Source of the DNA: Notospermus geniculatus
Lineage: Eukaryota > Nemertea > Pilidiophora > Heteronemertea > Lineidae
Reading direction: 5' to 3'
Length of the DNA stretch: 64,000 nucleotides
Assembly (NCBI GenBank): GCA_002633025.1
Contig: NMRB01000336.1
Span: 141,146-205,145, forward strand
Position numbers and translations under genes: made by a program
Notes under the pieces: generated by a model
The model's input: the letters and a program-made list of their open reading frames with translations, nothing else
Told to the model about the DNA's origin: nothing
The model's database searches: none
In this document: in pieces, positions 33,482-45,190 of the stretch
How positions within the stretch are numbered: position 1 is the first letter of the stretch
How the letters are laid out: each line of letters starts with the position of its first letter

Positions 33482-33758
33482 CATGCAGGTTTTTGTAATT
33501 TGTTGAGTTCCGCACTAGATTTTGCAGTTTGTGATAAATGTTAGTGCCTCAGTGATATGACGCCATAATTTACAAATGATTTTTCCATTATTGAGAAACC
33601 AGATGCGGTACAATCCAAGGGGTAGTATAGACACCCCTCATCGTACACAAATGCATTCATTCTACCAAAATCAATGTCTCAATAGGAAATCACTGACAGA
33701 GATAAAAATACTGGCCAAAGTGCCGATATTTTCTAGAACTCAGGCATGACAAAGGGAT

Positions 33759-33930
33759 CAGGCGCGGATCCAAGGGGGGCACACCCGGCCCGTGCCCCCT
33801 CTATTTTGTGGAAAACCTTTAAAATTGATCGGGAAATTTCGAAATTTTGAACAAATTTTAAAATTTGACCGAGGTTTTCCACGATGTGCGCTGGCTGTGC
33901 ACCTTTCCCATGATTCTGGATCCGCCCCTG
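33759..33930. mobile_element. CAGGCGCGGATCCA-ended MITE
   Basis: The ends CAGGCGCGGATCCA and TGGATCCGCCCCTG are inverted, with matching GGAAAACCTTTAAAATT and AATTTGACCGAGGTTTTCC arms inside. Confidence 0.75.
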
Positions 33931-34194
33931 GGGATTTTGGACATTTTTTCTATTCTCGAATGAAAAAGAACACTCCTACAACAAGACACGAACATGCATC
34001 AGCATTATTTTCAAATTCATTTTCAACATGATGCAGAAAACAACTAGGCCTCAGCCCAATCAACATACTTCATATAAAGACCCCCACCCCTTACTTGAAT
34101 TTTTCCAATGGATGATACCAACCTGAGAAAGGACATGCATACTTAGACATTTGTTTCCAATTTGTTATTTTCTCACAGACAATACTTAACCTGT

Positions 34195-37100
34195 TTAATC
34201 AAGAATGTGTTCGAGAGTCCAATCGACTGGTTCTCGGCCATAAACCTTCAGAGCGTGGTTCACCTGGGAAAAACAACGACACTTCTTGAATTTTGCTATC
34301 GAGAGTGGCGAGGGATGTGCCTCCTTAATGATGTAATGCTTGCCGGTATCGATGAGGGATTCTTTCTTTTGTGCGAAGTTTCCGAGCAACAGGAAGATGA
34401 CATGACGACTGTTGTCGCTAATCGCTTTGATCGTAGCGTCGGTGAATTGCTGCCATCCGAACTTGCTGTGAGAATTAGGCTTGTGCGCTCTGGAAAAAGA
34501 ATATCAAAGCAAATGTTTTAAAATGCCATTACGATTAACTGGAATTACTGAATTTCCTAGTGTTTGTTATATGTGACCCGTTACTGCAAAAACAGTACTA
34601 AGTCACTCTTAAGTTGGCAGGTTTAGACCAACATTTTGTCAATTTCAGTCGGCCTAGGCTTATTATTGGTCTCTTGTAAAATCTGAGTGATTTGTTTCAT
34701 CAAAAGACAGTGCTGTTTGACGAAGATCCAATCATAAGCCATCATCATGTTAACCGCTGGTGCATTAAAAGACAATTTCTGATTGGCCAAGATACATGTA
34801 CAAAATGTACACTGTATTAATTCATACTCGCGGCAGATTAACAGCAGGGATTCACCGAATCAGACAGTTAACGCCGTCTGTTGGTGATACTTTGACATCT
34901 TTCAGGATATCGCATTTAAGGGTTATGTAAAGTTACTCGAAATCTCAAATTTTTGACGCAAAAAATCTGACTAACTGCACAAAAAATTGGGAAAATAAGG
35001 CTCGGGGGCCCTCGGGAACCGTCATAAGAAGGTGCCCCGAGCCTTATTTTCTCAATTCAGTGTGCAGTTATTCAGATTTTTTGCGTCAAAAATTCGAGGC
35101 TTCGAGTCACTTTTCATAACCCTTAATTGAAGCAGTTTCAGAGTGCGGGCAACGTACATGTAGGCCTAAAGCGGGTAGCGGTTTGAAACTGCAGCAGGAG
35201 TTTAATGTTGCGATAGATATACTTACTCAACAGTGAGTGAGGCATTAAGAAGAAATACACCTTCTTCAGTCCAGGCAGTGAGGCATCCATGGCTTGGAGG
35301 GTGGAACCCGACGATTTCATCATCGTCTTCTAATTCTCCAAACATGTTTCTAAGAGACGGAGGAATTGGGTGGACCCCATGAGGAACAGAGAATGCTAGA
35401 CCATGGGCCTGTCTGTCATCATGATATGGATCTTGACCGAGGAGGACAACTTTGATCTGAAAAAAAACATTGATTGTATTGAAATGATAATTCAGTTGCT
35501 ACATGTAGCTGAGCTCCCATATTCAGGCTAATGCACTAAAAAGGGTGGTATCCACACTGAGAACATTCAAAATCAAGGTTGGCATAAGCAGTGTTCTAGC
35601 CAGAAATTTTTCCAAACAGGGTGGATCACTGCATTTTCCTGATTTTAAGGGTCTGGATTTTCAAACAGGGTGGGAGTGAAATTCAAACAGGGTGGTGTAA
35701 TAGAAAATATGCACTGCAAGGTACATTTTTAAAAAGGGTACATACATGTAGTAAAAATCTGAACAGGGTGGTAAAATGACCTCTGAATTTTGAACAGGGT
35801 GGTACCACTGCCCTGTGAAACTGGCTTGGCTAATGGAACACAAGGGGGACTGGGCATGCAGCATTTGCACACTCTCCTCTGCAGTTGTAGTGTTGTTACA
35901 ATGTACCAACAACCATTGTTAATTCTTCAAAACAATAATAGCGCAAGGATACATGTAAACACTAAACAAAATGTACATTGTAAATCAACAGAGAACTCAC
36001 TTCTTTCAAAGGCGTCAGGTTATACGCATTGAATATGAGATCCCTGGGTGGAAAGATCTGTTTTCCTGCTGCGTACTCAGCCGCGAGTGATTTCTCCAAT
36101 TTCTTGAAGTAAGGCTTTTCAAACTCTCCTGCCAGGGTGTCCTTCCAACTCTTCTCCGTCAAGTAAGACAGAAGATCAAAGGATGATGCGTCACCTGCAC
36201 CAGCAGCTTGAGTGGAACTGGCATCTCCCTTTGGCCCTGGACTCTTCGCATTTTTCGCCGTGCTAGCTTTCGGCTTTTTTGTTGCGGCTGCCTTCTTTGG
36301 GGCTGGCTTCTTTGCTTCTTTTTTAGCCTTTTTAGGGGCAGGTTCTGGAGATAGGAACAAATTGAAATTACTGAACTACACTGTACTTAACACATTTCAG
36401 CCTCTGATCTGACAGTGACAACAGTACTCCCTCGACGGAATTGAGAGGAGAGACTATGGAGAACACTGCCCATGTACATGTATGTCAGTCAGTGTTTCTG
36501 CCACAGGGGGGACAGGGGGAAACCACTCATGCCGGTGGGAGATTAGCGTTATTAGGGTCAAAGAGTCTCCTGCCAGATGCGGGAGACTACTTGACAGGTC
36601 AGCATGTACATGTAGGGCCCCCCAGGATGTATCACTTCGCCATGGTGGGGGATACAGGCCTTTCCGTTTGACGGGCGCTAAAATGTGCATGTGCCTTGCA
36701 AACAATAGAAATTCTATTGTTTGCGAGGCGCATGCACATTTTAGCACCCGTCAAATGGAAAGGCCTGGGGATAATGCAGTTAAAGGGCCTCTCGAGGCAG
36801 CTCGCTGTTGGGCTACTAACAGTACATGTAGTACTGCAACTATACAACAGGTGGCGCTAGTAACCATCATGTGCCATGGCATAACTCATGAATTGTGGAT
36901 CAAATGTTTACAGTGATGAAATTTTACTTCAAAACAAAAATGATGCCCACGTTAAGTTGGTTCCTCATGCCACCAATTCTGTGTTAGTGATCATATCAAG
37001 ATGCACTAAAAACCTGCCTCTAAGAGGCCCTTTAAAGGAGTTCGACGTCCAAGTTGTAAACAAACCAGTTTGTTTACAAACAGTGGTCGGCAAAGCCAAA

Positions 37101-40100
37101 CTAGTTTTATTCCTTCGTGAAGGTGGCAGCACCGGTAGCCAGTCAAAACGTCCCAATGCCAGAACGTCCCAGCAATTCCAGTCAAAACGTCCCGTTTTAT
37201 AAATTTGGAAGTTAAGGGTTAGAAATATCTGGGCCTATTTATTTACCTGACTGGAGAGACAGATCAATCACATTACTGTTGTCACAGCAAGGGATCAGAT
37301 CGACAGATCCTACATGTAGGAATGTAGGTCCAGTGTCAAGTATTAGTAGGCCTAGGCTAGGCCTTGGCCTACGACTAGGCCTACAACTGNNNNNNNNNNN
37401 NNNNNNNNNNNNNNNNNNNNNNNNNNNNNNNNNNNNNNNNNNNNNNNNNNNNNNNNNNNNNNNNNNNNNNNNNNNNNNNNNNNNNNNNNNNNNNNNNNNN
37501 NNNNNNNNNNNNNNNNNNNNNNNNNNNNNNNNNNNNNNNNNNNNNNNNNNNNNNNNNNNNNNNNNNNNNNNNNNNNNNNNNNNNNNNNNNNNNNNNNNNN
37601 NNNNNNNNNNNNNNNNNNNNNNNNNNNNNNNNNNNNNNNNNNNNNNNNNNNNNNNNNNNNNNNNNNNNNNNNNNNNNNNNNNNNNNNNNNNNNNNNNNNN
37701 NNNNNNNNNNNNNNNNNNNNNNNNNNNNNNNNNNNNNNNNNNNNNNNNNNNNNNNNNNNNNNNNNNNNNNNNNNNNNNNNNNNNNNNNNNNNNNNNNNNN
37801 NNNNNNNNNNNNNNNNNNNNNNNNNNNNNNNNNNNNNNNNNNNNNNNNNNNNNNNNNNNNNNNNNNNNNNNNNNNNNNNNNNNNNNNNNNNNNNNNNNNN
37901 NNNNNNNNNNNNNNNNNNNNNNNNNNNNNNNNNNNNNNNNNNNNNNNNNNNNNNNNNNGCATTTTTCGCCGTGCTAGCTTTCGGCTTTTTTGTTGCGGCT
38001 GCCTTCTTTGGGGCTGGCTTCTTTGCTTCTTTTTTAGCCTTTTTAGGGGCAGGTTCTGGAGATAGGAACAAATTGAAATTACTGAACTACACTGTACTTA
38101 ACACATTTCAGCCTCTGATCTGACAGTGACCACAGTACTCCCTCGACGGAATTGAGAGGAGAGACTGTGGAGAACACTGCCCATGTATGTCAGTCAGTGT
38201 TTCTGCCAGAGGGGGGACAGGCATGACAGGGGGAAACCACTCATGCCGGTGGGAGATTAGCGTTATTAGGGTCAAAGGGTCTCCTGCCAGATGCGGGAGA
38301 CTACTTGACAGGTCAGCATGTACATGTAGGCCCGCCTAGGATGTATCACTTCGCCATGGTAGGGGATACAGGCCTTTCCGTTTGACGGGCGCTAAAATGT
38401 GCATGTGCCTTGCAAACAATAGAAATTCTATTGTTTGCGAGGCGCATGCACATTTTAGCACCCGTCAAATGGAAAGGCCTGGGGATAATGCAGTTAAAGG
38501 GCCTCTCGCGGCAGCTCGCTGTTGGGCTACTAACAGTACATGTAGTACTGCAACTATACAACAGGTGGCGCTAGTAACCATCATGTGCCATGGCATAACT
38601 CATGAATTGTGGATCAAATGTTTACAGTGATGAAATTTTACTTCAAAACAAAAATGATGCCCAAGTTAAGTTGGTTCCTCATGCCACCAATTCTGTGTTA
38701 GTGATCATATCAAGATGCACTAAAAACCTGCCTCTAGAGGCCCTTTAAAGGAGTTGTAAACAAACCAGTTTGTTTACAAACAGTGGTCGGCAAACTAGTT
38801 TTGTTCCTTCGTGGCAGCACCGGTAGCCAGTCAAAACGTCCCAATGCCAGAACGTCCCAGCAATTCCAGTCAAAACGTCCCGTTTTATAAATTTGGAAGT
38901 TGAGGGTTAGAAATATCTGGGCCTATTTATTTACCTGACTGGAGAGACAAATCAATCACATTACTGTTGTCACAGCAAGGGATCAGATCGACAGATCCTA
39001 CATGTAGGAATGTAGGTCCAGTGTCAAGTATTAGTAGGCCTAGGCTAGGCCTTGGCCTACGACTAGGCCTACAACTGCCTAGGTTTTTTTAGAGGAGTTT
39101 TAGGGGTTGGCCTATCCCGGGTCGCACTAATTTGCGTCCAACTGCGACCAGTTGCGTCCAACACTATAAAAAAGTAATTTTTAAGAATAAAGTGTCCATA
39201 TCAATATTTATGAGTGTAGACAAGAGTCAATCAAACATTCCTGAAATGAATTTGGAGCGTTTTCAATCGCTTATTTACATGATTTATTGAGTTTATTTTC
39301 GCGTCCAGAAGCCGGCGGCCATTTTGTTGTTATCATTGTCTGGGGTAGACTCTGTCAAAATGGCCGCCATTGCCTGAAGAGTCACAATCGCGGAAGGCTG
39401 GCCTCGGGAGTTTTTTGACCCGTCAAATGTCATATAATTCACCTTTTTTTGTGATTAATTCTGATGAGATAATGTTGAGAATGACCATTTAAAACATAAA
39501 TTTGAACATTTGTATTGATAAAATTAGCGTTTTATAGCGTTGGACGCAACTGGACGCAATTGGTCGCAGTTGGACGCAAATTAGTGCGTCCGGCCTAGTA
39601 TCCCCATCCCACCCAGGAATTATAATTTTATAAAATTCCTCCAAATCTAACACAGTCCCTATAAGCCTAGTTAGGCTAGGGCGCTAGGCTAGGCCTACAG
39701 CCATCCCCTAGTCCCCCCGAACCCCATCCCATGACTGGGACGTTCTGGTATTGGGACATTTTGGTAATGGGACGTTTTGGCATTGGGACGTTCTGACTGG
39801 ACGTGGGAAGTGACACATCTTCCATACATTATTGCGGCTTATTCAGTGTACATACCTGCATACATGTAGGCCTACACACTCAGTGCACTTCCCACGATTT
39901 TGTCCGCTATACCCCACTTAGACTTAGAGCCTATCGTGTTTACAACTTGGACGTCCAGCTCCTTTAAGCCACCTTTAGGTAGGCCTCGCCCCCACCATGC
40001 CTACATAATACATCATGTGCACATGTAGGCCTACATCCATGATAATAGCCTACACATATTAGGCTACATGTGCACGCACCAGCGCACGTGTGTGTGCACA

Positions 40101-40249
40101 GTGCAGGCACCTAAAAATAACCGTCCAAATCATTCAAACCCAAGCAACATCATGTCAACAGCGATCACAACAAAAATCATACTTTTCTTTGCCGCAGGTT
40201 CTTCTTTTGATGCTGCTGCCGTCCTTTTGCTTGCTCTACGAGGCGGCAT
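34195..40249 (-). CDS. UNG: Uracil-DNA glycosylase, family 1
   Basis: It removes uracil from DNA as the first step of base excision repair, in the nucleus and in many animals also in mitochondria. Exons on the minus strand are 40249-40183, 36344-36001, 35456-35227 and 34489-34195; splice sites and phases agree and give 311 residues, close to animal UNG length. Hallmarks are the catalytic GQDPYH loop (residues 144-149, Asp146), [16 protein letters not shown] and the HPSPLS minor-groove loop near the C-terminus. The first 60 or so residues are rich in Lys, Ala and Pro, as in a nuclear import tail. No PCNA-binding QxxLxxFF-type motif is visible at the start, so the N-terminus differs from vertebrate UNG2, or another first exon exists. 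A variant LLLG replaces the usual LLWG. Intron 1 spans a 569-base gap and a partial allelic repeat of exon 2. Confidence 0.93.
34920..35122. mobile_element. TTAA-flanked foldback MITE in UNG intron 3
   Basis: The ends GGGTTATGTAAAG and CTTTTCATAACCC are inverted and flanked by TTAA (34916-34919 and 35123-35126). Arms match through GGGAAAATAAGGCTCGGG and its complement. Confidence 0.8.
35540..35830. repeat. AACAGGGTGG short tandem motif in UNG intron 2
   Basis: Seven or so dispersed copies of (A/G)AACAGGGTGG(T/G) occur every 25-50 bases. This is a degenerate simple repeat with no coding role visible. Confidence 0.5.
36248..37389. repeat. Allelic copy 1, UNG exon 2 and intron 1
   Basis: It runs from inside exon 2 to CTACAACTG at the gap and corresponds to 37959-39077 with small indels. 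It contains a 111-base hairpin at 36656-36766. Confidence 0.85.
36656..36766. repeat. Near-perfect 111-base hairpin
   Basis: The arms start AGGCCTTTCCGTTTGACGGG and meet at AATAGAAATTCTATT, with only a few mismatches. The second allele has it at 38370-38480. It may be a small MITE; a hairpin RNA is possible but the arms are longer than usual for a microRNA precursor. Confidence 0.85.
37390..37958. other. Assembly gap, 569 N
   Basis: Unknown bases inside UNG intron 1. Flanking contigs overlap each other by about 1.1 kb, so the gap is likely artificial and no sequence may be missing. Confidence 0.95.
37959..39077. repeat. Allelic copy 2, with broken UNG exon 2
   Basis: The contig begins within exon 2 (GCATTTTTCGCCGTGC) and carries only the Lys/Ala/Pro-rich start of that exon on the minus strand, up to about 38055. 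It is not a second UNG gene. Confidence 0.85.
39123..39586. mobile_element. MITE with GCGTCCAACTG arms in UNG intron 1
   Basis: The ends CGCACTAATTTGCGTCCAAC and its complement are inverted and the terminal arms contain repeated TTGCGTCCAACT motifs. It is about 464 bases and non-coding. Confidence 0.75.
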
Positions 40250-41039
40250 GATGCTATTTCGTGTTTTTAAGAGCTGATCAAGTTCAGAAAAATTGTAAAC
40301 AATTTACCGGATCCGGAAATGTTCTCGGGTCACTACCGATATTGTTACTGTGGTGTGTCCCACAAATAGTCCTCCTAAAATTTATAATTCTGCGGGAAAA
40401 TTTGATTTTCATCGATAGCAAATAACTCAGTTAATGAAAAGATAGCTCTATATTATCACTGTCAGTAATCATTCATTCACAGAGTTCAATCAATTGTTGC
40501 AGAAAATATGCAGAACTACTTTCGGCGTAATTGCTTTAAATATCAGACTCAATTGCGCAGCCCTGACAGGAAGTTCCTGTGTTTTTCTGCCAGCAATTTG
40601 TGGAGTTTGTCCGAATTAAATCAAAATTTGACGTATTTATCAGCCGAAAATATTGGTGAGAGAGACCTCAATCGATTTATTAAACAATACACTTTTATTG
40701 TAATGTACCCGGTGTGATCATCTTCCTCTCGATTATGCATATGCAGTGATTTTTATTAGGCCTAGGCCAGCTTCATTATGACAGCTTGCCAAGCCCTTTG
40801 CCAGTGCAATGCCCTGCTTCCCACACACATGACACACAACACATTGCACACTGACTGACTAGGCTAGGCCCTACTATGCTGCCGGTATGTACATGTAGGC
40901 CTAGGCCCTAGGTGCACATTGTGCAATACTAGCACTAGGCCTACATGTAGACCTGCATTCTGACTAGAAAATAAGCCTGTCCTGTCAATAATAAGAATAG
41001 CAGGCCTAGCCACAGGCCCCTGATCTGAAGCCTAGTACT
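40250..41039. other. Region upstream of UNG
   Basis: This holds the 5' flank of UNG and AGGCCTA-rich simple sequence. No further exon and no clear TATA box is seen. Confidence 0.4.
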
Positions 41040-41418
41040 AAGGCCATGTAAAAAAAAATAGTTGGTTAGCATCCTTCCACTCTCAATTTTCTGAGGAGGG
41101 CGGGAGGTTTTTATTTTATTTTTTATTGAGTTTGAGATGCATGTTACCATGGTAATCATGGCGACCTGAGGGAAATTTCAAATGTAGGCCTAATATGGGT
41201 CCGTAATATGTATGATTGATAATGAATTGAAACAAAAACTACTTTCTATCCTTTAAAACTGTGTTGTTTTATTTAAGCATCCCAGCCTACAATTTTATCA
41301 CTCTTTTGGCAGTTTTTAAAAGGTTTTTTGGAAAATAAAAAATAAAAAATTTTTTGAGGAGGGGGTGATTTCCATGGCGGGAGGGGATGCTAACCAATTA
41401 TTTTTTTTTACATGGCCT
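41040..41418. mobile_element. GGCCATGTAAAA-ended MITE, copy 1
   Basis: The ends GGCCATGTAAAAAAAAATAG and TATTTTTTTTTACATGGCC type sequence are inverted, next to TTGGTTAGCATCC. Other copies are at about 41690-41907 (inverted, cut at an N) and 42299-42657. Confidence 0.8.
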
Positions 41419-41907
41419 AAGCGGGATTATCGGGTTAGTTAGCGGGAATATCGGGTTAAACCATTGTAAACAATGGGTAAGATAAAGAATATCGGGTTAG
41501 TTAGCGGGAATATCGGGTTAAACCATTGTAAACAATGGGTAAGATAAAGAACTTTCTTTATCTTACCCATTGTTTACAATGGTTTAACCCGATATTCCCG
41601 CTAACTAACCCGATATTCTTTATCTTACCCATTGTTTACAATGGTTTAACCCGATATTCCCGCTAACTAACCCGATAATCCCGCTTAGGCCATGTAAAAA
41701 AAAATAATTGGTTAGCATCCCCTCCCGCCATGGAAATCACCCCCTCCTCAAAAAATTTTTTATTTTTTATTTTCCAAAAAACCTTTTAAAAACTGCCAAA
41801 AGAGTGATAAAATTGTAGGCTGGGATGCTTAAATAAAACAACACAGTTTTAAAGGATAGAAAGTAGTTTTTGTTTCAATTCATTATCAATCATACATATT
41901 ACGGACC
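41198..41907. repeat. Perfect 710-base palindrome ending at an N
   Basis: The arms 41198-41551 and 41554-41907 are exact reverse complements around a two-base centre. The arms include unique-looking sequence as well as the MITE. The inner part is a tandem of TATCGGGTTAGTTAGCGGG units. The right arm stops exactly at the N at 41908. Confidence 0.9.
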
Positions 41908-42298
41908 NATGCACTAGGCCCAAGGTTTGTTGACACCTTCTGGCTGTAATGGCCGACTTGCGCAAGTGGTCTATAGGCCTAGCCCTAGGCCTAGCCTCTA
42001 GGATTTTTAGGAAGGTAGGGCAGGCCCTCCTAATATTAGGCCCTAACGAAATAGAATAGAATAGGCCTAGGCCTGCATTTGTGGACTCAACATTGCCTCG
42101 GCTGCTGCAGCATTTTTTGTACTCTATTGACGTGTGTGTATTGGCCCTGCCTGGAACGAAAAATGGGTAGGGCCTGCCCTAGGCCCGCCCCAAGCCAGCC
42201 TAGGCCTACCGGTAGGCCTAATGAAGGGTGTCACATCATCATTCCTAGGCCTATCTAGACCTAAATGTAGGCGTACTCTAGAAGAAGTATCGCGATTA

Positions 42299-42657
42299 GG
42301 CCATGTAAAAAAAAATAGTTGGTTAGCATCCTTCCACTCTCAATTTTCTGAATGGGCGGGAGGTTTTTATTTTATTTTTTATTGAGTTTGAGATGCATGT
42401 TACCATGGTAATCTTGGCAACCTGAGGGAAATTTCAAATGTAATAGGTATGAATTGAAACAAAAACTACTTTCTATCCTTTAAAACTGTGTTGTTTTATT
42501 TAAGCATCCCAGCCTTGTAATTTTATCACTCTTTTATCACTCTTTTGGCAGTTTTTGAATTTTTTTTTGAAAATAAAAAATAAAAAATTTTTTGAGGAGG
42601 GGGGTGATTTCCATGGCGGGAGGGGATGCTAACCAATTATTTTTTTTTACATGGCCT
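42299..42657. mobile_element. GGCCATGTAAAA-ended MITE, copy 3
   Basis: Same ends and interior as 41040-41418, with small differences such as a duplicated ATCACTCTTTT. Confidence 0.8.
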
Positions 42658-43123
42658 TACTTAGCCTATGACAAAAAGATAGGCCCCTAATGTTGTATCA
42701 CATGGTGGGTATTTTCACGAAAATCGTTGTTGTGTCCAGTCTTTCTTTGTCTTATGAGTATTTTAAATTCGTTGGTGGCATGTCCCTCTAGAAATGCTTT
42801 TGATACCAAAAGTATTAAACATGGTGGTTTGGCATGTTTCAAAAGTCCAAAATAACAATGTAAACATCCATGTTTACAAACATTGAATGTAAACAATGAA
42901 GTAATGTTCACATTATCTTTTAAGTCGCACTTCAGATGCTGAAGTATTTGCATGCATATATACATGTAGGCCTAGGCCTAGTACATGTAGTCTACAACAT
43001 GTATGTACATGTACATGTAGCGTTGCTTTACAATTAACATTAATTCGTATATTTTTTGACTTTCTTGAAAAATTATCGTGATCAGGCCTGTACTTTGGTT
43101 GTTCTGACTTTGCTTGTTCTGAC

Positions 43124-43161
43124 CTTGGAGGAATTATACTGTCAGTATAATTCCTCCAAGT
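43124..43161. repeat. Perfect short hairpin
   Basis: CTTGGAGGAATTATACTG is followed at once by the complement after a base or two. GTTCTGACTTTGCT motifs flank it. Confidence 0.8.
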
Positions 43162-43253
43162 TCTGACTTTGCTGACAGTTGAGATTTTAATTTGAAAGTT
43201 ACATCAAGGGCTACCCTGCTATATTGGTGATTGAAAAACTGCCAAAGAATGTT

Positions 43254-43453
43254 TATCCTGAGAACATCAGGGGTTCTTAGTGCTTGTTCCCTTCGTCACC
43301 GCAAACAAACCCCTGAGAGAATCCGCCTGATTGAATCGGTGGAGTAGCATTTTCTCAGGCGCCAAATACCCAGCAAATCAAGCGTAATCTCTCAGGGGTT
43401 TGTCTGCGGTGCCGAAGGGAGCGAGCAGTAAGAACGCCTGATATTCTCAGGAT
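43254..43453. mobile_element. ATCCTGAGAACATCAGG-ended foldback MITE
   Basis: The outer arms match GTTCTTAGTGCTTGTTCCC and its complement, and inner arms match AAACCCCTGAGAGA and TCTCTCAGGGGTTT. A shorter relative is at 29616-29721. Confidence 0.75.
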
Positions 43454-44583
43454 GAAGAATGTTCGACGTACTGGATTATGGAAAAACATTCTGCACGGGT
43501 CCTACGTGTACCGTACATGTGGGCTGTCATGTACAAAACGTACGCCCTATGTGAGGTAGCAAACTCCCCTCCTGTGGTTGACCTGTGTGTAATTTACAAA
43601 GTCAAATACAGCCGTGGCTGCACCCAACTCTGGCAGCATATAAATGAATCATTTGTGTGACCTTGATTCGAAAGAATTCTCTCCAAGTCCAATATCAATC
43701 TTATCAGACATGTCAGATGTTTAATAGACGATCATGGCTGTTTATGTTGTAAACAAAACTGACCTTAACAAAGTTTTTAAGTGGACTGTTATCTATCTAC
43801 AGGCCTAAGGGATGCATCATGCTCACTCATACAAAACTGTCAACATGGTCAAACTGGCATTGAATGAGTGGGCCTACATGTACTGGTTCACTGACAGTGT
43901 TCTCCACACCAGTTAAATAAGGGCGGTCCGCCCCTCTTAAAAATAACGACGGCAAAATCTGCCCCTCTTAAAAACGGCCTGCCCCTCTTAAAAATTCGTC
44001 CGCCCTAATATTTATGATTTAGATCGCTCAATTTTAATGCATCTCAGATGCTCAGAAAACGCATCTCAGAGAACCTAAAATCCAAAATTCGCTGCAGGGG
44101 AGGGCCCCCCAGACATGCCAGACCCCCCCAGAAGGCGCCTCGCGCGGTGCCTTCGGCACCACGCCCACCGCCGCCCCTCTTAGACCAAAACCCGTGGAGA
44201 ACACTGACTGAATGTTGAGTTGAGTTCTCACGAACCTCAGACTTATGTCAGTTGTCATGGACTGTGAAGAGCTGTCTGTCAGGCATTTGATTGATTGTTG
44301 TTTGATTATTACTGATATTAGCTGATTTCAGACAGAGGGGATTGTGGTGGTGCAATTCAAAATTTAAAAAACTTGACAGGCTCAGTCTCTCATTGTACCA
44401 GTACGTGTATTCACATAGCCGCCCATACAATGTACACGATCAATATTATTGCACAATATGGGGGCCAAAATACATGTAGGGGCATGCTACTGGCATGATG
44501 GGTAGAAGAAAGATTGGCACTAATATATTGCCGATTTTGATCCCCGTATTGTGCAATAATATTGATCATGTATGGCCACTTAA
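43454..44583. other. Intergenic, GCCCCTCTTAAAAA repeats
   Basis: At 43928-44000 there are four copies of CCGCCCCTCTTAAAAA-like units, and 44165-44180 has another, in a low-complexity repeat. No gene is seen. Confidence 0.45.
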
Positions 44584-44879
44584 AGGTGCTCTAGTTCGAA
44601 TTGTAAACATTACGGTGTGCCACCTATTGTCAATTTCTGGTACTAACAAATCAGATAAAATCGAATTAAATCTTGATCTCGCCTTTCACAACTTTTTGTT
44701 TGTTTTTGAGCATAAAATCATATTTCAGTTACAAGAATATTTATCAAGATAGATATAAAAATAGATAACATTAATGTTTTGGTATATACGGTGCTGCCAC
44801 CTGTCAGAGGAAAAATAACTATTATAATCAACCATGTAAATAAACAAACCGTAATGTTTACAATGCGAACTAGAGCACC
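44584..44879. mobile_element. AGGTGCTCTAGTTCG-ended MITE
   Basis: The ends AGGTGCTCTAGTTCG and CGAACTAGAGCACC are inverted, with TTAA on both sides (one base of the right end is missing). It sits inside a host repeat with GGGTAGAAGAAAGATTGG and TATTGTGCAATAATATTG, also seen at 45115-45190 and 55440-55585. Confidence 0.6.
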
Positions 44880-44989
44880 TTAACTTTAAGCGGTCCATAC
44901 ACCATCCAATATGATTGCACAATATGGGTCCCAAATGGGATCATGTGCTTTTGGCATGATGGGTAGAAGAAAGAAATAGAAATCGGGTT

Positions 44990-45112
44990 TCTAAGGTGAA
45001 AGACATTGCTTCCTACGAGATTCGAACGCACAGACCCTCGCATGAGACATCAATCGCCAGCACTAAGGGGCAGCATGCCTTAACCACTAGGCCAAATGCC
45101 CATCAAATCTCA
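44990..45112 (-). repeat. tRNA-derived sequence, probably a SINE fragment or tRNA pseudogene
   Basis: On the minus strand TGGCCTAGTGGTTAAGGC fits a tRNA A box and D arm and GCGTTCGAATCTC fits a B box. GGCATT and AATGTC at the ends could pair. The T stem does not pair well and no anticodon arm is clear, so a working tRNA is unlikely. Confidence 0.55.
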
Positions 45113-45190
45113 ATTGGGTAGAAGAAAGGTTATTATTGCCCGTTTTGACCCTCATATTGTGCAGTGTGGCAGCTGACCATGTAGGTAGGG

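Noticed and set aside
37279-38071. Open frames of about 190-240 codons across the gap
   Set aside because: They are mostly unknown residues from the N run; only short real ends are present.
38346-38630. Open frames in the allelic copy near UNG, resembling those at 36482-36916
   Set aside because: They repeat because the contigs overlap and arise from the 111-base hairpin.
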